A DNA stretch of 64,000 nucleotides from Paracoccus cavernae. Its GTDB lineage: Bacteria > Pseudomonadota > Alphaproteobacteria > Rhodobacterales > Rhodobacteraceae. A model generated the notes under the pieces. It had not been told where the DNA came from, made no database searches, and saw nothing but the letters and a program-made list of their open reading frames with translations. Positions 53,080 through 62,285 of the stretch are shown piece by piece. Position 1 is the first letter of the stretch. The number at the start of each line of letters is the position of its first letter. The translations under genes were made by a program, and so were the position numbers. The stretch is from contig JAUFRC010000001.1 in assembly GCA_030410095.1 (NCBI GenBank), forward strand, positions 2,782,501-2,846,500, in the 5' to 3' direction.

Positions 53080-54153
53080 ATGGAAGACAGTGCCGGCCAA
53101 GCCGTAAAGGGCGGGCTCTCGCCCCGAACCGCATCTGCGGGAATGATGCTGGCGGGAAGCTGCATCGCGCCGGGTCAGTTCGCGATCGTCGAACAGCCCT
53201 TGCCCGATTCCGCGCCCGAGGGCTGGGTTTTGATCGATATCGCGGTAGTCGGCCTCTGCGGCACGGATTACCATATCTTCGAGGGCAAACACCCCTATCT
53301 CGACTATCCGCGCGTCATCGGCCACGAGCTGTCGGGCCGGTTGGTCGCGGATCTCGTGACCGCCGAGGGGCGGCTTGCGGCGGGGTCTCTCGTGGTCATC
53401 AACCCCTATGTCTCCTGCGGTGAATGCCGCCCCTGTCTGCGCGGCAAGCCCAATTGCTGCATGAAAATCGGGGTGTTGGGGGTTCATCGCGACGGCGGTC
53501 TGACCTCGCGCATCGCGGTGCCCGCGGGCAATGTCTATTCCGCCGAGGGGCTGGACGAGGTGGCAGCGGCAATGGTCGAATTCCTTGCGATCGGGGCCCA
53601 TGCCGTGGCGCGTTCGGGGATTGTCGCGGGCGACCGCGTGCTGGTGACCGGCGCGGGTCCGATCGGCATCGGCACGGCGCTTTTCGCGCGGCTTGCAGGG
53701 GCAGAGGTCCATCTGCTCGATCTCAGCCGCAAACGGTTGGCGCAGGCGGCGGAGAAATTCGGCTTTGCGCATCTGCATGACGATCCGGCGAAGATCCTCG
53801 AAGGCGATCTGGCCGACGGCTTCGATCTGGTTTTCGACGCGACCGGCTCGGCCAAGGCGATCGAGGCGGGCTTTGCGCTGCTGGCCCACGGCTCGACCTA
53901 TGTTCTGGTCAGCGTGGTCAAGGACCGCATCAGCTTCGAGGATCCCGAATTCCACAAGCGCGAGTCCCGCATCATCGGCAGCCGCAACGCTTTGCGCGCG
54001 GATTTCGAGCATGTCATGGCGGCGATCCGCTCGGGCGCGATCGATACCGGCGCGCTTTTGTCGGCCGAACTGACCCTGACAGAGCTGACCGAGCGCTTCG
54101 CCGCGCTCGCCCATGACCGCGAGTTGCTGATCAAGGCGGTGGTGCGGCCCTGA
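53080..54153 (+). CDS. Zinc-dependent medium-chain alcohol/polyol dehydrogenase
   Basis: The product is 357 residues and intact. ATG 53080 is chosen because of AAGGA 9 bases upstream; an in-frame ATG at 52990 adds 30 unlikely residues. Catalytic-zinc ligands are in VVGLCGTDYHIFEGKHPYLD and RVIGHELSGR. The structural-zinc cysteines are CGECRPCLRGKPNCC. The NAD-binding site is VLVTGAGPIGIGTALFARLA. The family oxidises sugar alcohols or sugar acids such as L-idonate, galactitol or gulonate, and the exact substrate is unknown. The divergent GntR gene suggests substrate-controlled expression. Confidence 0.83.
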   Translation: MEDSAGQAVKGGLSPRTASAGMMLAGSCIAPGQFAIVEQPLPDSAPEGWVLIDIAVVGLCGTDYHIFEGKHPYLDYPRVIGHELSGRLVADLVTAEGRLAAGSLVVINPYVSCGECRPCLRGKPNCCMKIGVLGVHRDGGLTSRIAVPAGNVYSAEGLDEVAAAMVEFLAIGAHAVARSGIVAGDRVLVTGAGPIGIGTALFARLAGAEVHLLDLSRKRLAQAAEKFGFAHLHDDPAKILEGDLADGFDLVFDATGSAKAIEAGFALLAHGSTYVLVSVVKDRISFEDPEFHKRESRIIGSRNALRADFEHVMAAIRSGAIDTGALLSAELTLTELTERFAALAHDRELLIKAVVRP

Positions 54154-54211
54154 TCGCGCTTGCATCCGGCGCGCGCTCTGCGGAAGCTGACAAAAAGCGG
54201 GGAGGGCGGCG

Positions 54212-54631
54212 ATGCAGCGAACAAGGAAATGGGCACCCAAGGGACGCTTCATTCCGGTGATCGACGGCTTCATCTACGAGGTCGAGCCGCAGGGTGCCGC
54301 CTATTTCGTCACCCCGCCCGAGCGCGCGGCCATGGTGCGTCGCATCCTGATGCTGATCCCGCTGGTAATCTTTGGCGCGATGGCCGTGCTCGCGCTGGTC
54401 GCCCTTATGCTGGCCAAGGGCTTCTCGGCTTTCGAAAGCAATTTCCCCGCGATGGTGGTGCTGGCTTTGGCCGCGATGGCGCTGGTCTTTGCGGGGCTCC
54501 GATGGGCCTCGCTCGCTCCGGCGCGGGCCTTGTCGGGGCGTGCGCCGCTGGCGCGTGACGAGATCCGCAGCCTGCGCGAGCGATTCGAGGCGACCCTGCC
54601 CGACGAGGCCGCGGGACAGATTGAAGCATAG
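54212..54631 (+). CDS. Small two-helix membrane protein, unknown function
   Basis: The product is 139 residues and intact. A cytoplasmic N-terminus (GRFIPVIDGFIYEVEPQGAA) is followed by two membrane helices (ILMLIPLVIFGAMAVLALVA and FPAMVVLALAAMALVFAGL) and a charged C-terminal helix (RDEIRSLRERFEATLPDEAA). ATG 54212 has a GGGGAGGG site. It follows the dehydrogenase by 58 bp and could be co-transcribed. I recognise no family. Confidence 0.6.
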   Translation: MQRTRKWAPKGRFIPVIDGFIYEVEPQGAAYFVTPPERAAMVRRILMLIPLVIFGAMAVLALVALMLAKGFSAFESNFPAMVVLALAAMALVFAGLRWASLAPARALSGRAPLARDEIRSLRERFEATLPDEAAGQIEA

Positions 54632-54954
54632 GCCTCAGCGCCGATATGGTTGATTCGTCTGGTTTTCTCGCCTTTCGCGGGAAATCGGCCCGAATGGCGG
54701 GCGCAGGCGGATTTTTACCCCGAAATTTTCCTGTAAAGAAACGCTGTTTCTTGACGTGGTGCGCTGACGGAAATGTCGCAAACCCCCGTGAAGCTGCGAC
54801 ATTTTGTCCTGTCACCCCTTTGGATTGCGCGATCAGTTTTCGACTGGTGAAAATAATTTCACCCCTAAGTCTTAATTGCCGCAACTAAAGTTCCGTGTTT
54901 GCATCATTGTAGGCAATGGTATGCCCAGACGAGGCACCTTCAGGGGAGGGAGGA
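54632..54954. promoter_or_regulatory. mau operon promoter region
   Basis: This 323-bp spacer becomes AT-rich from 54780 onward. It contains the perfect dyad GGTGAAA-ATAA-TTTCACC at 54846-54863, about 90 bp before mauF, a good candidate operator. In Paracoccus denitrificans the LysR gene mauR lies here, divergent from mauF. No such gene is present in this window. Confidence 0.6.
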
Positions 54955-55794
54955 ATGGCGTCTATAGATGAAACCATGGCGGTATCGGGTGATGAAAACT
55001 CGGTGGCGGATTGCGTTTTCTTTCCAGACACTTACTCGAAGTCTACCCGTGGCGTGATCCTGCTTGCTTCGGCGGCGGTTGGTGGCGTTGGCGGCTTCAT
55101 GCTGTCGGGCGCTGCGGATGTTTCCGCTGCGCTCTGGTCGGTTCTGGGCGTGGCGGCGGTCGCTGGTGGGGTTCTGTCCACCTGGTCGCCCTGCGGCTAT
55201 TCCTCGATCTCGCTTTTGCGGCCCAACGGTCGTGGTGTGAAGGAGGCGATCGGCTGGTTGCCGACATTCGCGATGCATGGCCTCGGCTATGCGGCAGGGG
55301 CGGTCATTCTGGGCACGCTTTTGGGCGCGATCGGGGCCATAGCGGGCTTTACCGGCATCGCTTCGACCATCGCGCTGACGGTTCTGGCGATCATCGGCCT
55401 GCTTTACGGGGCGCATCAGCTCGATCTCGTGCGCGCACCCTATCCGCAGCGCCGGGCTCAGGTGCCCCATGACGCGCGCAACCGTTTCCCCAAATGGGTG
55501 ATCGGTGGCCTTTACGGCCTGTCGCTCGGGCTGGACTACCTGACCTATGTCCAGACGCCGCTGCTTTACATGATGACGCTTGCGGCGGTGTTCACCGGCA
55601 ATATTCCGGCGGCCATCGCGATCATCGCGCTGTTCAACCTCGGCCGCTATCTGCCGGTCGCGGTCAATCTACTGCCCTGCAAGGACTATGCCATTCAGGC
55701 ATGGCTCGCCCGCAATCAAGAGCGCGCGGCCATGGTTGACGGGGCCATCCTTGCTGCCCTTGGCGCAGCATTCGCGGTGCTTGCCCTGATCTGA
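54955..55794 (+). CDS. mauF: Methylamine utilisation membrane protein MauF
   Basis: The product is 279 residues and intact, from ATG 54955 after GGGAGGGAGGA. It is a multi-helix membrane protein: GVILLASAAVGGVGGFMLSG, GVLSTWSPCGYSSISLLRPN, and further helices to the C-terminus. It resembles the DsbD/CcdA-like transporter superfamily. It is required for methylamine dehydrogenase formation in Paracoccus, although its exact activity is unsettled. It is the first gene of mauFBEDACJGMN. Confidence 0.93.
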   Translation: MASIDETMAVSGDENSVADCVFFPDTYSKSTRGVILLASAAVGGVGGFMLSGAADVSAALWSVLGVAAVAGGVLSTWSPCGYSSISLLRPNGRGVKEAIGWLPTFAMHGLGYAAGAVILGTLLGAIGAIAGFTGIASTIALTVLAIIGLLYGAHQLDLVRAPYPQRRAQVPHDARNRFPKWVIGGLYGLSLGLDYLTYVQTPLLYMMTLAAVFTGNIPAAIAIIALFNLGRYLPVAVNLLPCKDYAIQAWLARNQERAAMVDGAILAALGAAFAVLALI

Positions 55795-55896
55795 CGATCG
55801 GGGCGCGCCCGCTCGCGCGCCTCAAGACAAGAAGAACTATCCAGCGACGCTTGTGCAGGGCCGCAGGTGTCAGGTCGCCATCTTAGGGAGGATTCG

Positions 55897-57152
55897 ATGG
55901 CCTATCCAAGCAATTTACTGCAGGCTGACTGGAAGCGCGTTCTGGGCGCGGGCATGATGTGCTCGGTACTCGCTCTGGGAACGGCATTCGCTCAGGAAGC
56001 CGCACCGGCAGCAGCCGATGCCGCCGCACAGACCGAAGGCCAGCGCGAAGCGGCCGATGCGGCGAAATATCTGGCCGAAGGCGGCGAGGACGAGCCGCAT
56101 GTCCGCGAAGCTCCGGCACCGGACGCCCACCGCGTTTATGTCGGCGATCCGGCGCATTTCGCGGCAATCACGCAGCAATTCATCATCAACGGCTCCGACG
56201 GTACGGTTGAAGGCATGCTCGACGGCGGCTTCCTTCCGAACCCGGTCGTGACCGACGACGGCTCGATGATCGCCCAGGCAAGCACGGTCTTCTCGCGCAT
56301 TTCGCGCGGAGAACGCACGGATTACGTCGAGGTCTACGACCCCAAGACGCTGCTGCCGACCGCCGATATCGAGCTGCCGAATGCCCCCGTTTCCTCGTGG
56401 GGACCTATCCGTGGATGACGACGTTCATGCCGGACAACAAATCGCTGCTCTTCTACCAGTTCTCGCCGGCTCCGGCCGTGGGTCTGGTCGATATCGAGGG
56501 CAAGAAGTTCGACCGCATGATCGATGTGCCGGACTGCTTCCACATGTTCCCCTCGAGCGAGAGCACCTTCTTCATGCACTGCCGCGACGGCAGCCTCGCG
56601 AAGGTCGAGATGGGCGCCGAAGACAAGGTCACGCAGACCGCCGTCTTCCACGGCGAAGACGAATATCTCATCAACCATCCCGCCTATTCGATGAAGTCGA
56701 AAAAGATCGTCTGGCCGACCTATACCGGCAAGATCTATCAGGTCGACCTGAGCTCGGGCGATGCCAATTTCATGGACCCGATCGAGACGCTGACCGCCGA
56801 AGAACAGGCCGCCGACTGGCGTCCGGGCGGCTGGCAGCAGGTCGCCTATCACCGCACCAAGGACCGCTCCTATCTGCTGGTCGACCAGCGTGACCAGTGG
56901 CGCCACAAGACCGCGAGCCGTTTCCTCGTCGTCACCGACCTCAAGACCGGCGAGCGCGTGAACAAGTTCGAGCTGGGCCACGAGATCGACTCGGTTGCCG
57001 TGAGCCAGGACAACGACGCGCTGCTTTACGGCCTCTCGACCGGCGACCGCACGCTTTACGTCTACGACGCCGAAACCGGCAAGGAACTGCGCAAGGTCGA
57101 CCAGCTCGGCCGCGGTCCGCAGGTCCTCAACGTGCACGATCTGGAGCCGTAA
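55897..57152 (+). CDS. mauB: Methylamine dehydrogenase large (heavy) subunit
   Basis: About 418 residues. A long leader ends near [10 protein letters not shown], followed by a seven-bladed beta-propeller with segments such as [80 protein letters not shown] and [21 protein letters not shown] shift near 56390 is the only break. It forms the periplasmic alpha2beta2 enzyme with MauA, which oxidises methylamine to formaldehyde and ammonia and reduces amicyanin. Confidence 0.96.
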
Positions 57153-57153
57153 G

Positions 57154-57717
57154 ATGATGGAGGCAATTCTTCACGAACCTCTGATCACGTTGGCCGTGCG
57201 GGTTTTCCTCGCGCTGCTCTTCGTGACGGCGGCTCTGTCGAAGCTGAGCCGCATCGAAGAGTTCTATGGCGTGGTGCGCAACTTCCGGCTTCTGCCCGAC
57301 GGGCCGAGCCGTGTCGTCGCCTTCGTGCTGCCGGTTGTCGAACTGGCAGTCGCCGTGGGGCTGGTCATCCGGCCGTTGGCGGTTCCGGCCGCCGCGGCCG
57401 CCGCCGTCCTGCTTATGGTTTTCGCCGCAGCTTTGGCGATCAACGTGATGCGGGGCCGGACCTATATCGATTGCGGATGCTTCCGTCAGGGCCTGAAACA
57501 GCCGGTTAGCTGGCTGCTCGTCGGCCGCAACATCGTGCTGACCGTGCTCGCTTTGGGCGTGGTCTGGCTGCTGCCTTCGGTTCCGGCCGCAGGGCCTGCC
57601 GACGCCTTCGTCGGCCTGGCCGCAGGCGGTATGGCGATGCTGCTCTACTTCAGCGCCACCCTGCTCGGCGGGATCACCGCCGCGCAATCCTCTAACCTTT
57701 CCTCGAAAGGACGCTGA
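57154..57717 (+). CDS. mauE: Methylamine utilisation membrane protein MauE
   Basis: The product is 187 residues and intact, with four to five membrane helices of the DoxX/MauE fold: VRVFLALLFVTAALSKLSRI, FVLPVVELAVAVGLVIRPLA, and RTYIDCGCFRQGLKQPVSWL with the conserved DCGCF. It is needed, with MauD, for export or disulfide maturation of the cysteine-rich small subunit. The start is one base after the mauB stop. Confidence 0.94.
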   Translation: MMEAILHEPLITLAVRVFLALLFVTAALSKLSRIEEFYGVVRNFRLLPDGPSRVVAFVLPVVELAVAVGLVIRPLAVPAAAAAAVLLMVFAAALAINVMRGRTYIDCGCFRQGLKQPVSWLLVGRNIVLTVLALGVVWLLPSVPAAGPADAFVGLAAGGMAMLLYFSATLLGGITAAQSSNLSSKGR

Positions 57718-57719
57718 TC

Positions 57720-58319
57720 ATGACCTTCCTTGTTGCTTCCAACATCCTTCTCTGGCTGGCGTTCCTCGGGGTGACGGTCGTGCTTTTGGGCCTGATGCGC
57801 CAGGTCGGCCTGCTGCACGAGCGCTCCTCGCCCATGGGTGCAATGATCACCGATCACGGGCCCGACATCGGCGACAAAGCCCCCGAATTCGAGCTGCCCG
57901 ACTATTTCGGCCGCCCGATGAACATCGGTGGTGCCGCGGCTGACGGGCGCTCGACGCTGATCATGTTCACCGCGCCGACCTGCCCGGTCTGCGACAAGCT
58001 GTTCCCGATCATCAAATCGATCGCGAAAGCCGAAAAGCTTTCCGTCGTCATGATCTCGGACGGTGCGCAGGACGAGCACAAGCGCTTCCTCGACAACCAC
58101 GAGCTGGGCCAGATCCGTTACGTCGTCTCGGCAGAAGCCGGCATGGCCTTCCAGGTCGGCAAGATCCCTTACGGCGTGCTGATCGACCCGCAGGGCGTCA
58201 TCCGCTCGAAGGGCCTGACCAATACGCGCGAACATCTGGAAAGCCTGCTCGAAGCCGACAAGACCGGTTTCGCCTCGCTCCAGCAGTACATGTCGAGCCG
58301 CAAGAACAAGGCGGCCTAA
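57720..58319 (+). CDS. mauD: MauD, thioredoxin-like maturation protein
   Basis: The product is 199 residues and intact. An N-terminal membrane anchor (NILLWLAFLGVTVVLLGLMR) is followed by a periplasmic thioredoxin fold with the redox motif APTCPVCDKLFPIIKSIAK and KIPYGVLIDPQGVIRSKGL. It is expected to catalyse formation of the six disulfides of MauA; without it MauA is degraded in Paracoccus. The start is 2 bp after mauE. Confidence 0.95.
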   Translation: MTFLVASNILLWLAFLGVTVVLLGLMRQVGLLHERSSPMGAMITDHGPDIGDKAPEFELPDYFGRPMNIGGAAADGRSTLIMFTAPTCPVCDKLFPIIKSIAKAEKLSVVMISDGAQDEHKRFLDNHELGQIRYVVSAEAGMAFQVGKIPYGVLIDPQGVIRSKGLTNTREHLESLLEADKTGFASLQQYMSSRKNKAA

Positions 58320-58364
58320 AGGGCGCCTTTTCGTCACAACCCCGAGCAGAGGGAGGAAATATCG

Positions 58365-58929
58365 ATGCTGGGGAATTTCAAATTCGACGAGATGGTCGAA
58401 AGATGTCGCGCCGCGTGGCCGGTCGGACCAGCCGCCGCAGCATGATCGGCAAGATCGGAACCGTTGTCGCAGGCGTGGCGCTTGTGCCGCTGCTGCCGGT
58501 CGACCGCCGCGGCCGCGTCAGCCGCGCCAATGCCGCCGGAGCGGCAGCGGGCAGCGATCCGCGCGCCAAATTCGTGCCGCAGGACCATGACGTCCAGTCC
58601 TGCGACTACTGGCGCCACTGTTCGATCGACGGCAACGTCTGCGACTGCTCGGGCGGCTCGCTGACCAACTGCCCCCGGGCACCAAGCTGGCTTCGGCCTC
58701 CTGGGTCGCCAGCTGCTACAACCCGACCGACGGCCAAAGCTACCTCATCGCCTACCGCGATTGCTGTGGCTACAACGTTTCGGGTCGTTGCCCCTGCCTC
58801 AACACCGAGGGCGAGCTGCCGGTCTACCGTCCGGAATTCGCGAACGACATCATCTGGTGCTTCGGCGCGGAAGATGACGCGATGACCTATCACTGCACGA
58901 TTTCGCCGATCGTCGGCAAAGCAAGCTGA
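58365..58929 (+). CDS. mauA: Methylamine dehydrogenase small (light) subunit, TTQ protein
   Basis: About 187 residues. The twin-arginine-type leader (MSRRVAGRTSRRSMIGKIG, then VPLLPVDRRGRVSRANAA) precedes the mature subunit. The two tryptophans that become tryptophan tryptophylquinone are in KLASASWVASC (codon 58702-58704) and DIIWCFGAEDD (58855-58857), positions 57 and 108 of the P. denitrificans mature protein. The many cysteines are kept (DYWRHC, CDCSGG, DCCGYNVSGRCPCL). Shifts near 58405 and in a C run near 58672 are almost certainly sequencing errors, because everything around them is conserved. Confidence 0.96.
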
Positions 58930-58933
58930 TTCA

Positions 58934-58969
58934 CTGCCGGACGCGTGCAAGGAGGCGCGCGTCCGGCAG
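58934..58969 (+). terminator. 12-bp hairpin between mauA and mauC
   Basis: CTGCCGGACGCG (58934-58945) and CGCGTCCGGCAG (58958-58969) form a perfect stem with a 12-nt loop, starting 4 bp after the mauA stop. There is no T run, so partial termination or mRNA 3'-end protection is likelier than full termination. Confidence 0.75.
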
Positions 58970-58991
58970 AGTTTACTCCAGGGAGAGAGAA

Positions 58992-59390
58992 ATGAATTCT
59001 GCGATGAAAACCCGGTCGTTGCTGGCCGCTCTCGCGATTGCGGCTTTCGGTGCGACGGGCGCATTTGCCGCGGACAAGGTTACCGTGCCGTCCGAAGCCG
59101 CGATTGCCGCAGCGGATGTGCCGGCGGATTCGGTGATCGTGAACATCAACAAGATGAAATACGAAACCCCCGAAGTCACGATCAAAGCCGGCCAGACCGT
59201 CACTTGGATCAACCTCGAGGCCATGCCGCACAACGTCGATTTCGTCAAAGGCGTCGTCGGCGAGAACGAGCTGAAAGGCGTGATGCTCAAGAAGGGCCAG
59301 GCTTTCTCGGTCACCTTCAACGAGGCCGGCACCTACGATTACCACTGCACCCCGCATCCCTTCATGCGCGGCAAAGTCATCGTCGAGTAA
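58992..59390 (+). CDS. mauC: Amicyanin, blue copper protein
   Basis: The product is 132 residues and intact. The signal peptide ends AAFGATGAFAA. The type-1 copper ligands are His in EAMPHNVDF and Cys, His and Met in YHCTPHPFMRG. It carries electrons from methylamine dehydrogenase to c-type cytochromes in the periplasm. A GGGAGAG site precedes the start. Confidence 0.95.
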   Translation: MNSAMKTRSLLAALAIAAFGATGAFAADKVTVPSEAAIAAADVPADSVIVNINKMKYETPEVTIKAGQTVTWINLEAMPHNVDFVKGVVGENELKGVMLKKGQAFSVTFNEAGTYDYHCTPHPFMRGKVIVE

Positions 59391-59442
59391 CGGCGCAAGG
59401 CTGCGCGACAGCGCCGCCCCGACCGTTTGAAAGGAGCCGGCC

Positions 59443-60372
59443 ATGTGGATTCCCTACGACATTCGCGCCTCGCTGAAGGCGGAAAGCGACCCTTCCGTGA
59501 TCCGTCTTTCGCGGGCGGACGAAAGCGTCAGGGATTTTCTGGTCGGCTTCTTTCTCAGAAATCCGGTGACCCAGGCATGGGAGCTGGATCTGGTCGCGAG
59601 CCCCTCGGGGCAGGATCTCGACGATGGCGCGGCACCTGCGGGCATGCGCATCACCTTCCACGGCAATGATGCCAGCAAGCTGAGCGAGGTCATCTACCGT
59701 CTGCCCGCGACCTCGGCACAGGATGCCTTGGCCAAGGCCCATGCCGATTTCCAGCCGCGAATGATGCGCTATCTGGCCGAAATCGGGCGCGGCATGGCGA
59801 TCGCGGGCTGGCGCATCGCCGATACCGGCCACGGAGCGCGCTGGCGCTGCACGCCGTTCCGGCCAAGCGCCATGCATCTCGAATTCGACACGCTCGCTCC
59901 GGTCGAGGGCGATCTGGTCCCTGTCATCGAACTCTTCCAGCGCGCCCGCAACGCGCCCGATGCCGCAAGCCGCCTGATGGCCGGATTCGCGGTGCTCCAT
60001 GCCGCTTATGCCGGCCATGCGGCTTTGACGGGCAGCGGGGCCGAAGGTTTCCGCGTCACGCAGGAAATGCTGGTCCATGCCGGCGCCATGGAGTTCTCGT
60101 CGCAATTTCTCGGGCTGGCCCTTGGCGATCTGATCGCCGCCATCCGGCCCGAACATGCTCGTCTGACCACGCCCGAGGGGCTTTTGGCGGCTGTATCGGA
60201 TGATCTGGCGGCGCAGCAGCGTCTGGCACAGATCGCGAACCTCACGGACCTCGTGTCGCATCGTCTGATCCTCGCGGAGCTGAAGATGCGTGCCAAGGCC
60301 CGCAGCGCCGTCCTGCCCAATGCCCGTGCCGATGGCGAGCCGCTTTACGCTCTTGGAGAACAGATATGCTGA
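59443..60372 (+). CDS. mauJ: Methylamine utilisation protein MauJ
   Basis: The product is 309 residues and intact, with no signal peptide or membrane helix visible. It starts WIPYDIRASLKAESDPSVIR and includes FHGNDASKLSEVIYRLPATS and FSSQFLGLALGDLIAAIRPE. Its function is unknown. It is not essential for methylamine growth in P. denitrificans as far as I recall. Position between mauC and mauG fixes the identity. It overlaps mauG by 7 bp. Confidence 0.9.
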   Translation: MWIPYDIRASLKAESDPSVIRLSRADESVRDFLVGFFLRNPVTQAWELDLVASPSGQDLDDGAAPAGMRITFHGNDASKLSEVIYRLPATSAQDALAKAHADFQPRMMRYLAEIGRGMAIAGWRIADTGHGARWRCTPFRPSAMHLEFDTLAPVEGDLVPVIELFQRARNAPDAASRLMAGFAVLHAAYAGHAALTGSGAEGFRVTQEMLVHAGAMEFSSQFLGLALGDLIAAIRPEHARLTTPEGLLAAVSDDLAAQQRLAQIANLTDLVSHRLILAELKMRAKARSAVLPNARADGEPLYALGEQIC

Positions 60373-61585
60373 CGCGTCTGCGGTTGGCGGCTTTGACCGC
60401 CGTGGCCTTGACGGCGGTGACCGGAGTTTCGGTCATCGCGGGATTTGCTTCGGAGGAACGGGCACTGCCTTCCGCAACGGGCTCGCTGGAGATTCTGGGC
60501 GGGCAATTGTTTTCGGACCCCGCCTTGTCGCTCAACGGCAACCAGTCCTGCGCCACCTGCCACGACCCCGAGCGCGCCTTTACCGATCCGCGCGAAGGGC
60601 TTGCCGGTCAGGCGGTCTCGGTCGGCGATGACGGCCAGTCGCATGGCGACCGCAACACCCCCACGCTTTCCTATGTCGCCATGAGCCCCGAATTCCACTT
60701 CTGGGAGGAAAAGGGCGAGTATAAAGGCGGCCAGTTCTGGGACGGCCGCGCAAGGGATCTCGCGGATCAGGCAGGCCAGCCCATGCTCAACCCCGTCGAA
60801 ATGGCGATGCCCGACAAGGCCGCCGTGGTCGGGCGTCTGCGTGCCAATCCCGATTATGTCGCCGCATTCGACGCGCTTTTCGGAGCGGATGCGCTTGGCG
60901 ATGTCGATCAGGCGTTCTCCCATGCCTCGACGGCTTTGGCGGCCTATCAGGGCACGCCCGAATTCATGCCCTTCGATTCCAAATTCGACCGCTTCCTGCG
61001 CGGCGAGGCCGAGCTGAGCAAAGAGGAAGAATTCGGCTATGCCGTCTATCTGACGTGGAACTGCCGCCTCTGCCACCAGCTGCGGGCGCAGGGTGTGACC
61101 GAACGCGAGAGCTTTTCGAATTTCGAATACCGCAACATCGGCATCCCCGTGAACCCCGAGGCCCGCGCGGCCAGCGGTCTGGGCATGGATTTCACTGATC
61201 TCGGTCTGGCGGGCCATCCGGGCATCGACGATCCGTCGCAGGCGGGGAAATTCAAGGTTCCGACCCTGCGCAATGTGGCGGTAACCGGCCCTTACATGCA
61301 TAATGGGGCGTTCAAGGAACTGCGCACGGCCGTGGTCTTTTACAATAAATACACCACCACCGCGCAGAAATGGCAGATCAATCCGGAAACCGGCGAGCCT
61401 TGGGGGATCCCGAGGTCGGCGAGAATCTGGCGATGAAAGAGCTGAAATCGGGGTTGACGGTCAGTGATGCGCGCGTCGATGCGCTGGTGGCCTTCCTCGA
61501 AACCCTGACCGATGCGCGATACGAGCCCTTGCTCGAAGAACAGCGGGCGGCCCGCGCGGCCGCGAAAGCCGGGGAGGGCGAATAA
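60366..61585 (+). CDS. mauG: MauG, di-haem enzyme for TTQ biosynthesis
   Basis: About 406 residues. The signal peptide is LTAVALTAVTGVSVIAGFAS. The first haem motif is NQSCATCHDPERAFTD, the second is WNCRLCHQLRA, and NVAVTGPYMHNGAFKELRTA follows, as in MauG/bacterial cytochrome c peroxidases. A shift at a G run near 61412 leads to the C-terminus GDPEVGENLAMKELKSGLTV. It completes the crosslink and second oxygenation of the MauA tryptophans in the periplasm through a bis-Fe(IV) state. Confidence 0.95.
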
Positions 61586-61619
61586 GCCGCGCCAGCGGAC
61601 CGCCCTTTGGAGTACGGAG

Positions 61620-62285
61620 ATGGCACCAAGCAAACGCAAGGTCACCCGCCGTCAGGCAATCACCGAAACCGCCAAGGCCGCAGGCGTGGCCTGTCTTGGC
61701 GGCTTTTCCCTTGCGGCGCTGATCCATTCGGCGAGCAAGGCAGATGCCCGCGCAATCCGCCCGCCGGGGGCATTGCCCGAGGCCGATTTCCTCGCCGCCT
61801 GCGTCCATTGCGGGCTCTGCGTCCAAGCCTGCCCCTATGGCACGCTCTCGCTTGCCGAATGGGGGCAGGAGGCCCCTTTGGGTACGCCATTTTTCACCCC
61901 GCGAGAGACGCCTTGCTACATGTGCAAGGACATCCCTTGCGCCAAAGCCTGCCCGACTGGGGCTTTGGACAGCGCGCTGCCGTCGATCAAAGATGCCGAT
62001 ATGGGGGTCGCGGTGCTGGTCGGCCATGAAACCTGTCTCAATTTCAAGGGGCTGAGTTGCGGCATCTGCGTGCGCGTCTGCCCGATCCGCGGCGAGGCAA
62101 TTTCGCTCGAGCCGATGGAGGTCAACGGCCGCAAGGTCGAGATTCCCGTCGTGCATTCCGACAAATGCACCGGCTGCGGCACCTGCGAAAAGCAATGCGT
62201 GCTGGGCCATGCCGCGATCCGCGTACTGCCGCGCGATCTGGGGTTGGGCGGGCCCGGGCGCAACCGCGCGGGGCGCGAGGTGTGA
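61620..62285 (+). CDS. mauM: MauM, ferredoxin-type polyferredoxin
   Basis: The product is 221 residues and intact. A Tat-like N-terminus (KRKVTRRQAITETAKAAGVA) is followed by four 4Fe-4S clusters: CVHCGLCVQACP, CYMCKDIPCAKACP, CGICVRVCP and CTGCGTCEKQCV. It resembles NapG and presumably passes electrons with MauN. It is dispensable in some hosts. It overlaps mauN by one base (TGATG). Confidence 0.93.
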   Translation: MAPSKRKVTRRQAITETAKAAGVACLGGFSLAALIHSASKADARAIRPPGALPEADFLAACVHCGLCVQACPYGTLSLAEWGQEAPLGTPFFTPRETPCYMCKDIPCAKACPTGALDSALPSIKDADMGVAVLVGHETCLNFKGLSCGICVRVCPIRGEAISLEPMEVNGRKVEIPVVHSDKCTGCGTCEKQCVLGHAAIRVLPRDLGLGGPGRNRAGREV

